A stretch of DNA of 64,000 nucleotides from JASGCL01 sp965203915 (GTDB lineage Bacteria; Pseudomonadota; Alphaproteobacteria; JASGCL01). Below, piece by piece: positions 1 to 8,461 of the stretch (the stretch's first letter is position 1; each line of letters starts with the position of its first letter). A model generated the notes under the pieces. That model searched no databases and had not been told where the DNA came from. It was given only the letters and a program-made list of their open reading frames with translations. The stretch is from positions 248,001 to 312,000 of the forward strand of contig OZ241918.1 in the NCBI GenBank assembly GCA_965203915.1, read 5' to 3'. The position numbers were made by a program, and so were the translations under genes.

Positions 1-628
1 TGAAGATAGCGCCTATCGCCCCAACAGCCCCTACGCCGCGTCAAAGGCAGGGGCCGACCATTTGGTGCGCAGTTATTACCACACCCATGGGTTCCCCAGC
101 GTCATTGTTAATTGCACCAACAATTATGGGCCTTATCAATTTCCTGAAAAATTTATTCCCATGATGATAACCCGCGCCCTGATGGGGGAAGAGATGCCCG
201 TTTATGGCAAGGGGGAAAATATCCGCGATTGGTTGTATGTGCAAGACCATGTTCGCGCCCTGATGTTGGTGTTGGCCCAGCCGATAGAAAAAATAATAGG
301 CCAAGTTTTTGGTGTCGGCGGTTTGGCCGAACGGGATAATTTATCGGTTGCCAAATTGGTCGCCAATTTGTTAGATAAGATGCAACCAAAGGAATCTAGC
401 TACGCCCAGCAAATAAAATTTGTCGCCGACCGCCCAGGGCACGACGTACGTTACGCCATGGATATTGCAAAAATAAAACGCCAGGTCGGCTTCGCCCCGC
501 AATTAAATTTTGAGCAAGGCTTAAGCGAAACCATTGCTTGGTATTTACAAAACCAATCATGGACATCGCGCGTTATGAATGGCGATTACCAATCATGGCT
601 GGATAAAAACTACACACATAGGAAATAA
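1..628 (+). CDS. rmlB: dTDP-glucose 4,6-dehydratase, 5'-truncated by window edge
   Basis: C-terminal two thirds of RmlB, which converts dTDP-glucose to dTDP-4-keto-6-deoxyglucose in the cytoplasm (NAD-dependent extended SDR). The reading frame is open from base 2 with no start, so the gene begins outside the window. The first visible residues include the catalytic YxxxK (YAASK), followed by the family stretches NCTNNYGPYQFPEKFIP and GENIRDWLYVQDH. The stop TAA is at 626-628 and rmlA follows after 20 bases, so the two are almost certainly co-transcribed. About 209 residues are visible of a usual length near 350. Confidence 0.93.
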   Translation, partial: EDSAYRPNSPYAASKAGADHLVRSYYHTHGFPSVIVNCTNNYGPYQFPEKFIPMMITRALMGEEMPVYGKGENIRDWLYVQDHVRALMLVLAQPIEKIIGQVFGVGGLAERDNLSVAKLVANLLDKMQPKESSYAQQIKFVADRPGHDVRYAMDIAKIKRQVGFAPQLNFEQGLSETIAWYLQNQSWTSRVMNGDYQSWLDKNYTHRK

Positions 629-648
629 TAAAAAAGGAATCATGAGCC

Positions 649-1539
649 ATGACAAATAAAAAAAGAAAAGGCATTATTTTGGCGGGCGGGGCGGGCACGC
701 GCCTCTACCCCATGACCCATGTTGTTTCAAAACAATTGTTGCCGATTTATGACAAGCCGATGATATATTACCCATTAAGTATTTTGATGTTGGCGGGGAT
801 TAGGGAACTGTTGGTTATCTCCACCCCCGAAGATACCCCGCGTTTTCAACAATTGTTGGGCGATGGCAAACAATGGGGCATGGTGATTGATTACAAAATT
901 CAAACCAAACCCAATGGCTTGGCCGAAGGGTTAATATTGGCCGAAGATTTTTTGGCGGGCGCGCCCAGTGCCCTTATCCTTGGTGATAATATTTTTTACG
1001 GCCATGATTTATCCGATATTTTGCAACGCGCCGACCGCCAAACCACGGGCGCGAGTATTTTTGCCTATCATGTTAACAACCCCGCGGCCTATGGCGTGGT
1101 TGAATTTAATGAGCAAAACAAAGTTATCAGCCTGGAGGAAAAGCCAAAAAACCCGCGTTCGAACTATGCGGTGACGGGGCTTTATTTTTATGACAACACG
1201 GCGAGCGCGCGCGCCAAGACCATCAAACCGTCGCCGCGTGGCGAATTGGAAATCACCGATCTGAATATTAATTATTTGCGCGATGGACAGTTAACGGTGG
1301 AGATATTAAGGCGCGGCCAAGCTTGGCTTGATACGGGAACACCCGATTCCTTGTTGGCGGCGGGGCAATTTGTCGCGACCATAGAAAATCGCCAGGGGTT
1401 AAAAATTTCTTGCCCCGAAGAAATTGCCTGGCGTAGCGGTTGGATAGACGATAATCAGTTAGAAAAATTGGCGCGCGCGCTTGCAAAAAATCAATATGGG
1501 CAGTATCTTTTATACCTGCTAAAGAAAGATGTATCGTGA
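649..1539 (+). CDS. rmlA: Glucose-1-phosphate thymidylyltransferase
   Basis: RmlA makes dTDP-glucose from glucose-1-phosphate and dTTP, feeding RmlB just upstream. The 296-residue length is normal. The nucleotide-binding signature LAGGAGTRLYPMT lies at residues 11-23, KPMIYYPLS near 36-44 and LGDNIFYG near 111-118. The ATG at 649 has AGGAA at 635-639, nine bases upstream. The stop TGA (1537-1539) overlaps the next gene's ATG, which indicates translational coupling within a dTDP-sugar operon. Confidence 0.95.
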   Translation: MTNKKRKGIILAGGAGTRLYPMTHVVSKQLLPIYDKPMIYYPLSILMLAGIRELLVISTPEDTPRFQQLLGDGKQWGMVIDYKIQTKPNGLAEGLILAEDFLAGAPSALILGDNIFYGHDLSDILQRADRQTTGASIFAYHVNNPAAYGVVEFNEQNKVISLEEKPKNPRSNYAVTGLYFYDNTASARAKTIKPSPRGELEITDLNINYLRDGQLTVEILRRGQAWLDTGTPDSLLAAGQFVATIENRQGLKISCPEEIAWRSGWIDDNQLEKLARALAKNQYGQYLLYLLKKDVS

Positions 1540-2483
1540 TGGCAATAAAAAAAACCAACAAAGTTTTATCGGTGGTGGTGCCCGTTTATGAAAACGCGGG
1601 CAGCCTGCCCGCTTTGTTTCCTGCCTTGCTTGATGTGGAAAAAAAATTGCAGGCGATAGGCATGAAGTTGGAATTGATATTCGTCAACGATGGTTCCAAA
1701 GATAATTCGTTAGAAAAATTATTACAATTTAAAAAATCGCGCCGCGCGACCAAGGTTATCAACCTAAGTCGTAACTTTGGCGAAATGTCGGCTATTAAGG
1801 AGGGGACAAAATTTGTAACGGGCGATTGTTTCTTATCCCTCGCCGCCGATTTGCAAGACCCACCGCATTTGATTGTTGATATGGCGCAATTATGGCTCAA
1901 GGGTGAAAAATATGTCATCGCGGTGCGAAAATCGCGCCAAGACCCATGGACCAGCAAATTACTATCGCGGATATATTATTGGCTGTTTCGTTGGTTGGTT
2001 ATCAAGGATTTTCCCAAGGGCGGTTTTAACATTGCCCTGTTGGATGGATTGTTTTTGCCATTTTTTCAAAACAGCAACAAAGGATTTTATCATTCGGTTT
2101 TTTCCTATTGGTTTGGTTTTACCCCCGCGATTATTTATTATGACCGCGTGAAACGATCGTCGGGCAAATCAAAATGGACCCTGGCAAAAAAATTTGTAGC
2201 TTTCTTGGATGTTTTCCTTGGCTATTCGGCGAAGCCCATCAGGTTTATTTCGATTCTCGGCCTGTTGGTTTCTTTTTCAAGTTTTTGGTTTGGCATCTAC
2301 ACCGTGGTGGAAAGATTTTATGGCCCGCAGGTGGTGCCTGGCTATGCTTCGCTCTTTGCCATGATAGCCTTTTTATTGGGGTTGGTGCTGTTGATGCTCG
2401 GCATTATCGGCGAATATATATGGCGGATATTTGATGAGGTTAACAAACGTCCCTCCGCCGTGGTGCGCGATATTTTTGATTAA
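1539..2483 (+). CDS. Family 2 glycosyltransferase with C-terminal membrane anchor (DPM1/GtrB/ArnC-like)
   Basis: An inverting GT-A glycosyltransferase likely to transfer a sugar from a nucleotide donor to undecaprenyl phosphate or a related polyprenyl phosphate at the inner membrane. The N-terminal domain shows SVVVPVYENAGSLPALF, FVNDGSKDNSLEKL and the metal-binding region AADLQDPPHLI near residue 108. Two hydrophobic segments at about 235-257 and 270-293 form the usual C-terminal anchor. A GTG at 1536 is in frame, but the ATG at 1539 forms a TGATG overlap with rmlA and is preferred. The sugar is unknown; the neighbours suggest a dTDP-derived deoxy or amino sugar. Confidence 0.85.
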   Translation: MAIKKTNKVLSVVVPVYENAGSLPALFPALLDVEKKLQAIGMKLELIFVNDGSKDNSLEKLLQFKKSRRATKVINLSRNFGEMSAIKEGTKFVTGDCFLSLAADLQDPPHLIVDMAQLWLKGEKYVIAVRKSRQDPWTSKLLSRIYYWLFRWLVIKDFPKGGFNIALLDGLFLPFFQNSNKGFYHSVFSYWFGFTPAIIYYDRVKRSSGKSKWTLAKKFVAFLDVFLGYSAKPIRFISILGLLVSFSSFWFGIYTVVERFYGPQVVPGYASLFAMIAFLLGLVLLMLGIIGEYIWRIFDEVNKRPSAVVRDIFD

Positions 2484-2562
2484 CTATTTTTTATGTTTTG
2501 CTATTTTATTTTTCAGTCCGCGCCTTATCCCACGCCCCTAGCAAGCTTAACAACATAACATC

Positions 2563-3696
2563 ATGACCATCGTTTTTAATCGGCCATTCTTAACCGAACA
2601 ATGTTTGGAATATATCAAGCAAACCCTTACCGCGGGGCATTGGGCGGGCGACGGCGGTTTTACCAAAAAAAGTCAATTGTGGTTGGAAAAAAATTTGGGC
2701 TGTCATAAAACCCTCCTTGTTCATTCTTGCACCGCCGCGCTGGAAATGGCGGCTTTGTTGTTGGATACCCAAGCGGGGGATGAAATTATCATGCCGTCCT
2801 ATACTTTTGTTTCGACCGCCAATAGTTTTGTGTTGCGCGGCGCGGTGCCCGTTTTTGTCGATATTCGTGCCGACACCCAAAATATAAATGAAGGTTTGAT
2901 AGAGGCAGCCATCACCAAAAAAACAAAAGCCATTTGCGTGGTGCATTACGCGGGGGTGGGTTGCGAAATGGATACAATATTGGCCATAGCAAAAAAACAT
3001 AACTTGGCGGTGGTCGAGGATGCCGCCCAAGGCTTGATGGCGAGTTATAATCAAAAACCATTGGGGGCACTGGGTGGGCTGGGCGCGGTTAGTTTTCATG
3101 AAACAAAAAATATAGCCTCGGGCGAGGGCGGGGCGTTGGTCATCAACGACCCGCGTTTTACCGAACGGGCGGAAATTATCCGCGAAAAGGGCACCGACCG
3201 CAGTCAATTTTACCGCGGCATGGTTGATAAATATACATGGCGCGATGTTGGTTCGTCATTTTTATTATCCGACATATTGGCGGCGGTATTATATAGCCAG
3301 CTGGAGGAAGCAAAAAACATTACCCAACGGCGTTTAGATATTTGGAATAATTATCAGCAAGCATTCCAAGGGTTGGAGGAGCAAGGGCGGTTGCGCCGCC
3401 CCGTGGTGCCAAGCCAATGCGAACATAACGCCCATTTGTATTATGTTTTGTTGGCAGAAGATATTGATAGGGGCAGGGTGATTGAAAAAATGAAGGCGGC
3501 GGGGATTCAAACGGCTTTTCATTACCTGCCGCTTCATAGCTCGCCCGCGGGAAAAAAATATGGCCGCGTATCGGGCGACATGACCAACACCGATAGGGCG
3601 GGGCAATATTTGTTAAGGTTGCCGTTATGGACGGGCATGACGGCCGAGCAACAAGTTAGCGTTATCGACGTATTTTGCGCCAGCCTGGCGCGTTAA
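2563..3696 (+). CDS. rffA: dTDP-4-amino-4,6-dideoxygalactose transaminase (DegT/DnrJ/EryC1 family)
   Basis: A PLP-dependent sugar aminotransferase that would act on the RmlB product, giving dTDP-4-amino-4,6-dideoxy-galactose, precursor of Fuc4NAc-type residues. At 377 residues it is the length of RffA/WecE. The N-terminus NRPFLTEQ, the HWAGDGGFTKK stretch, the PSYTFVSTANSFVLRGA block and the Schiff-base lysine in SFHETKN (Lys182) are family hallmarks. It follows the glycosyltransferase by 79 bases, so one operon of rmlB-rmlA-GT-rffA is likely. It converges on the next gene with only 13 bases between stops. The acetyltransferase expected for Fuc4NAc is not in view. Confidence 0.88.
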   Translation: MTIVFNRPFLTEQCLEYIKQTLTAGHWAGDGGFTKKSQLWLEKNLGCHKTLLVHSCTAALEMAALLLDTQAGDEIIMPSYTFVSTANSFVLRGAVPVFVDIRADTQNINEGLIEAAITKKTKAICVVHYAGVGCEMDTILAIAKKHNLAVVEDAAQGLMASYNQKPLGALGGLGAVSFHETKNIASGEGGALVINDPRFTERAEIIREKGTDRSQFYRGMVDKYTWRDVGSSFLLSDILAAVLYSQLEEAKNITQRRLDIWNNYQQAFQGLEEQGRLRRPVVPSQCEHNAHLYYVLLAEDIDRGRVIEKMKAAGIQTAFHYLPLHSSPAGKKYGRVSGDMTNTDRAGQYLLRLPLWTGMTAEQQVSVIDVFCASLAR

Positions 3697-3709
3697 ATAA
3701 TAGGCTTGA

Positions 3710-4495
3710 TTATAATTCGATGACTTGCCCGTCGTATAACGGGGCGACATGCGGCGGGCAAATGGCCGTTGTTTTTTCATGGTCAAGGAAAATACTTAAA
3801 TGGGTCAGGTAAGCACGCTCGGGCTTGACGCGTTCTATCCATGCCAGGGTGTTGCTCAGGTTGCTATGGCTGCCGTGGGGTTTTATTTGCAAGGCATCAA
3901 CGATCCATAATTTGATTCCCGCCAGGCTGGCGAAGGCTGCATCGTCGAGTTTTGAAACATCGGTCGAGTAGGCAAAATCACCGATACGAAACCCGGTCGA
4001 TATACTTACCCCATGTTGTTGTTGGAATGGTAGCACCGTGGTGTTGCCCACCAAAAATGACTGTTGATGGGTGATGATATGTGGCGTTAATAAGGGTGGA
4101 TAAAATTGGCGTGGCGATGAGCCCGTTATTGCTTCGGTGGCGGGAAAAATATAATCAAATTTTTTTGATATCTTGTCAAAAGTTTCTTGGGTGAAGAAAG
4201 CGGGCATTGGTGAGCCCGCTTGCAAAATAAATGGCCGCAGGTCGTCAATACCATGGCAATGGTCGGCGTGGTCGTGGGTAAAAAGCACGGCGGAAATATC
4301 GGTTATTTTTTCGCGCAACAATTGGGAACGCAGGTCGGGGCTGGTATCGATAAGGATCTTGTCCGCGCCATGTTCGATAAGGATGGAACAACGGGTGCGA
4401 ATATTTTTTGGGTTATGGGGGTCGCAACCGCCAAAACCAAAAACAACATTGGGAATGCCCGAAGATGTGCCAGAACCTAAAACAGTGATTTTCAT
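3710..4495 (-). CDS. Metallo-beta-lactamase-fold phosphodiesterase (PhnP-like)
   Basis: A 261-residue binuclear-metal hydrolase. The N-terminus MKITVLGSGTSSGIPNV and the metal motif THDHADHCHGIDD (residues 73-85, HxHxDH type) match the PhnP/phosphoribosyl 1,2-cyclic phosphate phosphodiesterase branch. A Cys24/His27/Cys36-like set (GGCDPHNPKNIRTRCS) resembles the zinc site of PhnP. More metal ligands are expected in STDVSKLDD and LTHLS near the C-terminus. No C-P lyase genes are nearby, so the substrate is uncertain. In other alphaproteobacteria this family often follows tatD; that context is absent here. Confidence 0.82.
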   Translation of the reverse strand: MKITVLGSGTSSGIPNVVFGFGGCDPHNPKNIRTRCSILIEHGADKILIDTSPDLRSQLLREKITDISAVLFTHDHADHCHGIDDLRPFILQAGSPMPAFFTQETFDKISKKFDYIFPATEAITGSSPRQFYPPLLTPHIITHQQSFLVGNTTVLPFQQQHGVSISTGFRIGDFAYSTDVSKLDDAAFASLAGIKLWIVDALQIKPHGSHSNLSNTLAWIERVKPERAYLTHLSIFLDHEKTTAICPPHVAPLYDGQVIEL

Positions 4496-4642
4496 AAAAA
4501 ATACTATAACACCTCCATGACAAAAATTATATATTCATGCAAGGATGCTTTGGGTGGGCTTTATAGTTTTAGCTCATGCAAAGGGCCAGGGAAACACAGG
4601 GAAACACCAGGGAACCAGGATCTATGTTGCCAACATCGGGGT

Positions 4643-4717
4643 TGGTAGCGGATGAGGGATTTGAACCCCCGACCTTAGGATTATGATTCCCGCGCTCTAC
4701 CACTGAGCTAATCCGCC
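4643..4717 (-). tRNA. tRNA-Met (CAT), probably elongator
   Basis: The reverse complement folds as a full cloverleaf: acceptor GGCGGAT/ATCCGCT with a terminal G-U pair, short D arm GCTCAGTGGTAGAGC, anticodon loop ATCATAA (CAT), T arm GGGGGTTCAAATCCC, and encoded CCA at 4643-4645. Two CAT tRNAs occur in the window. This one has G4-C69 and G5-C68, not the C4-G69/C5-G68 pairs that E. coli TilS uses to recognise tRNA-Ile2, so methionine is the better assignment. The C1-A72 mismatch of initiator tRNA is absent. Confidence 0.85.
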
Positions 4718-4753
4718 ATATATTTATTTGTTAAATAATATTACCCGCTATTG

Positions 4754-4782
4754 TTCTTATGAAAGGGTGGGCGAAAAGTCAA
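4754..4782 (-). promoter_or_regulatory. Possible promoter of tRNA-Met
   Basis: On the minus strand TTGACT (4782-4777), a 17-base spacer and TAAGAA (4759-4754) lie 36 bases upstream of the tRNA. The -35 box is good, the -10 box weak. Confidence 0.35.
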
Positions 4783-4874
4783 GCAAAACCCCACCAAGAT
4801 AGAGGCGCAACGTGCTGAGAAAACTTAGCAAAAGTTCTTTAATAGCAAGGGGCGCAGCCTGTAAAGATTCTATT

Positions 4875-6311
4875 TTAGCGAAGCAAAGTAATTTTTGACG
4901 TTAAGAAAAAAATATTTTTATGTGGGATTAAATAGGCTTTGTTTGTAAAGGTGGGTGGCAAGTAAGGGGGCAAAGAAGCATCGGCGGGTGATAGGGCCAT
5001 TACCTGGGTAAAGTTCATGGTTTGTAAGTTATTAGGGAATAGAAACCTATCGGCTATTTGTTTGATTGAACTTGTGGAGGATAATAAAAGAAAGATAACC
5101 GTTATTGCTTGTAATAATTTTTTGCCCGTGATGAGAATTTGAGTCATGATAATAGCTAATATACAAAGGCTTACCGCGGTGGCGCGATAAAATTCAGTGC
5201 CCACCACGGGTATCGTCATTATAAATAATATTCCGCTGATGATAAATAATAGATGGAGGTTTAGCTGCCGTTGTTTTGCAGGGGTTATAAAATAATGGTA
5301 AAAAACGATGGCCATCGGTGTTGCCACATATAAAATAAAAAATTTTAATGACAGGGCACTAACATGCAAAGAAAACAGGTTGCCGCTACCGCCTGCATGC
5401 AAATAAACCAAAATGGGCAAGACAAGAATGGCAAGGGATAGGATATTTTGCTTGTCCAGTATATATTTTACCAACTGTGATTTGGTAGGTTGCAGAAAAA
5501 GATGACGGCAAAAAATGATAATCATGAAAGGTAACATGCCCACAAAAGAAAAAGGCGACCAGAATATCATTGCGGCAGCCAATAAGCCAAAATAAGAAAT
5601 GATGGCGGGGGTAAATGGCTTGTGGTCAATTTTTTTGTTGATAATTGTTGGCCATAAGATACCCAACCCTAGCCATGAGGGCAAGGTGTGTTGGGGCGCC
5701 CAAAAAAGCATGCCAGCATTCGGGGAATATCGCATATCACTAAAAAGAAAAAAAACCAAAGGCGCGATGATGAGCCACTGATATTTTATTTTTTTTGTAG
5801 GATAAAAACCGACAAGCATTTGAAAAAACAAAGACACCCCTAATGCGGTCCAGATACCCATTATTATTTGCGCGCCAATGGTCGGAAAGGTTTTTAATAT
5901 AGCGGCAGGGACAAGGTAGTAGCCAAGGTAATAGCGCAACATAACATCACCCAAAGGATCGACCGTAGCCCGCAATAAAAAATTATTGTCAGCCAAAAAA
6001 TTGACCACCGCATAATGTTTATACCAATCGGCCGTTTGCCCTGCGCCCCCACCAAAATAACCACCCAAGTAACACCATAAAAAAGACAAGAATAAAATAT
6101 AGGCTAGCTGCCAGGTTAAATTTTTTTTCGATGATATTTTCCAATCGGTTTTAATTATTAATTGATAGCCTACATAAATTATTAATAAGGCGGCGAATAT
6201 AGCGATGCGCCAATTGACGAAGCAAATAAAAAATATTAATAATGGTGTCGCCAAATAAAATATAGCCAAGCTAGAGGCAGGCGAAAATATTTTTTGATGT
6301 TCTTTGCCCAT
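4875..6311 (-). CDS. Polytopic membrane protein of unknown function, GT-C-like architecture
   Basis: I do not recognise the family. About 478 residues with roughly 11-12 hydrophobic segments (for example LLIFFICFVNWRIAIFAALL, LVPAAILKTFPTIGAQIIMG, ILSLAILVLPILVYLHAG). A polar loop after the first segments carries a conserved-looking DWYKHYAVVNFLADNN patch with an acidic residue, as in the first external loop of many GT-C glycosyltransferases, and there is a motif WAPQHTLPSWLGLG mid-protein. The frame is open back to 6401, but the ATG at 6311 avoids overlap with the upstream gene's coding sequence and gives a membrane-protein N-terminus (MGKEHQK). A polyprenyl-linked sugar transferase or polysaccharide enzyme is a guess. 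Confidence 0.6.
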   Translation of the reverse strand: MGKEHQKIFSPASSLAIFYLATPLLIFFICFVNWRIAIFAALLIIYVGYQLIIKTDWKISSKKNLTWQLAYILFLSFLWCYLGGYFGGGAGQTADWYKHYAVVNFLADNNFLLRATVDPLGDVMLRYYLGYYLVPAAILKTFPTIGAQIIMGIWTALGVSLFFQMLVGFYPTKKIKYQWLIIAPLVFFLFSDMRYSPNAGMLFWAPQHTLPSWLGLGILWPTIINKKIDHKPFTPAIISYFGLLAAAMIFWSPFSFVGMLPFMIIIFCRHLFLQPTKSQLVKYILDKQNILSLAILVLPILVYLHAGGSGNLFSLHVSALSLKFFILYVATPMAIVFYHYFITPAKQRQLNLHLLFIISGILFIMTIPVVGTEFYRATAVSLCILAIIMTQILITGKKLLQAITVIFLLLSSTSSIKQIADRFLFPNNLQTMNFTQVMALSPADASLPPYLPPTFTNKAYLIPHKNIFFLTSKITLLR

Positions 6312-6346
6312 GTGATTATTGAAATATATTAAATATTTCAAAAAAT

Positions 6347-6961
6347 TTAATTCAATATACGCTTGGCGGTTTTTTCTTGTTGTTCTTTTAACGACAACCA
6401 ATCGCCCCTATCGGCCGCGGAATCTATCAAATGCCGTAGCGCGGTGACGGTTTCTTGGTGCAGGGGTAATGTTGCCTGCATCTCTGACGAAGAAACGGTG
6501 AATTGCACAAACTCATTATTAAATACCGCTTCGACCTTGTCTATCAACAAAGGTTGGTCGCCAAATATTCTTACCAATTCTTCTTGCTTGGGATAATTAA
6601 CATTAAAATTCTGTTTGGCCAGGGTGTTTTCTTTTTGAAATTCCCGTGCTTCCTCGCGGCTTGCGACGGGCACCTTGGGGTCAATCACCACTTGTTTTTC
6701 AATATTTTCAAACATGTCAGACATTTTTTTATAAAGCCGTTGCGTTATCCAAAAACAAAATTCGCGCGATTGGTTGGTGGCGATTTTCAAATTCAAACGG
6801 TCTTCGCGCGTGTCGTAACTAACATTAAGCAAGGTGATAAATTCGCGCCCCGTGGCTTCGCCGCTGCCCGCGCCATCCTCGCCCGAACCATCGGCTGGCT
6901 TGGGGGCTTTTCTGCCATCGGGGGCAACAAATATCGGGGAATTTTTTTTATCGTCGGCCAT
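6347..6961 (-). CDS. Conserved-looking hypothetical protein, cytoplasmic
   Basis: A 204-residue soluble protein that I cannot assign. The N-terminal 35 residues are low-complexity (Gly, Glu, Asp, Lys). The rest is regular alpha/beta-type sequence with REFCFWITQRLYKKMSDMFE and a charged C-terminus, with no signal peptide or membrane segment. The membrane-protein gene follows 35 bases downstream, so both may share a transcript. No clear Shine-Dalgarno precedes the ATG at 6961. Confidence 0.6.
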   Translation of the reverse strand: MADDKKNSPIFVAPDGRKAPKPADGSGEDGAGSGEATGREFITLLNVSYDTREDRLNLKIATNQSREFCFWITQRLYKKMSDMFENIEKQVVIDPKVPVASREEAREFQKENTLAKQNFNVNYPKQEELVRIFGDQPLLIDKVEAVFNNEFVQFTVSSSEMQATLPLHQETVTALRHLIDSAADRGDWLSLKEQQEKTAKRILN

Positions 6962-7200
6962 AACAAAATACCGTTTTTTATAATTTAGCTAAAGGCGAGA
7001 TGATTGATAGGCTGGGCAGGGCGCGGCAGAGGAAATGAGCGGCATGGTTCATAAAACAATGATTAATAATTATTATTTTCAAACTTCTTTATCCCGTTTA
7101 TTTTGGTGAAGGGTTGCTTACCCCTTTACCTGATTTGCTACATGCCCAATTCAAATCCAAGCAATATTGTACCGTGAAATCCAAGCATTGCTAACATAGT
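6962..7200. other. Intergenic region with a hairpin and a short direct repeat
   Basis: No gene is seen. A hairpin GGTGAAGGG/CCCTTTACC spans 7105-7130 but lacks a run of T on either side, so it is at best a weak terminator after tyrS. Between 7155 and 7192 the word AAATCCAAGCA occurs twice as a direct repeat. Confidence 0.4.
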
Positions 7201-8439
7201 TTATTTTTGCCATTTTATCAAGCCGTGTTTTTTTTTGCCAACCGACAGTTTGATGGTCTGGTCGGGTTGAAAATGCTCTTCGCCCAACATGAAAAAAACA
7301 TCGCCCACCGCTTCATCATTCAATTTTACCCCTCCTTGTTCTATCAAACGCCGTGCCTCCGAATTGCTGTCGGCAAAACCAATGTTCTTAATAACCTCCA
7401 ACAGGCCCGTTTTTTGTGTCAGGTTAAGGGTAGGCAGGTTATCATCGCTCGCACCATTTTGAAAAACATTGGCGGCGGTTATGGCGGCTTGTTTGGTGGC
7501 ATCCGCCCCATGGCATAGCATGGTGACGGCGCTGGCCAAGGTTTTTTTTGCTTCGTTGATTTCTTGCCCTTGCAATTTTTCCAAACGGGCAATTTCGTCG
7601 AGGGGTAATTCGGTAAAAAGCCTTAAGAATCGTCCTACATCAGCATCGTTAACATTGCGCCAAAATTGCCAAAAATCATAAACGGGCAACTTCTCCACAT
7701 TTAACCACACCGCGCCGTTGGCGGTTTTACCCATTTTCGCCCCCGTGGCGGTGGTCAGCAAGGGGCAGGTTACACCAAAAACCTCCACGCTGTTAACGCG
7801 CCGCGTCAGGTCAATCCCCATGACAATATTGCCCCATTGGTCCGCGCCGCCCATTTGCAAAACACAACCATGCTGTTTGTTCAACATCATGAAATCATAA
7901 GATTGCAACACCATGTAATTGAATTCTAAAAAAGACAAATTCTGTTCGCGGCTTAAACGTGACTTCACCGAATCCATCTGCAACATTTTGTTGACCGAAA
8001 AATATTTGCCAACATCGCGCAACATATCGATATAGGGTAAGGTTGTTAACCAATCGGCGTTGTTAAGCATCAACGCGCGGTCATGGGAAAAATCGATATA
8101 TTTATCAAAAATTTTTTTGATACCCGTGATGTTATTGGCGATGTCGCCCGTGGTGAGCATTTGACGGGCTTCGTCTTTGCCCGACGGGTCGCCGATAAGG
8201 CTGGTGCCGCCGCCCATTAAAACTATCGGCTTGCCACCCGTTTTTTGCAACCAACGCAACATCATGATGGTGGTTAACGAACCAACATGCAACGAAGCAG
8301 CGGTGGCGTCAAAACCAATATAGCCCGTGCGATTTTTATCCTGCTTGAGGAGGGCATCAAGCGCAACCAAGTCGGTGGCTTGGTGCAAGAAACCCCGTTC
8401 GGTTAGGGTATGTAAAAATTCAGACTGGGGAGCAGACAT
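7201..8439 (-). CDS. tyrS: Tyrosyl-tRNA synthetase
   Basis: A class I aminoacyl-tRNA synthetase charging tRNA-Tyr. The 412-residue length is typical of the bacterial TyrS form. The HIGH-equivalent is HVGS at residues 51-54 (GFDATAASLHVGS), and the KMSKS-equivalent is KMGKT near residue 235. The tyrosine/tRNA region QMGGADQWGNIVMG is present, and the C-terminal 60 residues form an S4 RNA-binding domain (EARRLIEQGGVKLND). It starts 22 bases downstream of the lytic transglycosylase gene, suggesting one transcript. Confidence 0.97.
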   Translation of the reverse strand: MSAPQSEFLHTLTERGFLHQATDLVALDALLKQDKNRTGYIGFDATAASLHVGSLTTIMMLRWLQKTGGKPIVLMGGGTSLIGDPSGKDEARQMLTTGDIANNITGIKKIFDKYIDFSHDRALMLNNADWLTTLPYIDMLRDVGKYFSVNKMLQMDSVKSRLSREQNLSFLEFNYMVLQSYDFMMLNKQHGCVLQMGGADQWGNIVMGIDLTRRVNSVEVFGVTCPLLTTATGAKMGKTANGAVWLNVEKLPVYDFWQFWRNVNDADVGRFLRLFTELPLDEIARLEKLQGQEINEAKKTLASAVTMLCHGADATKQAAITAANVFQNGASDDNLPTLNLTQKTGLLEVIKNIGFADSNSEARRLIEQGGVKLNDEAVGDVFFMLGEEHFQPDQTIKLSVGKKKHGLIKWQK

Positions 8440-8461
8440 GATGTTTGTGGGCAGGTTTTTT

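Noticed and set aside
4580..4625. Short CAGGGAAAC repeats near tRNA-Met
   Set aside because: Only three imperfect 9-12 base copies with no structure; not enough to call an element.
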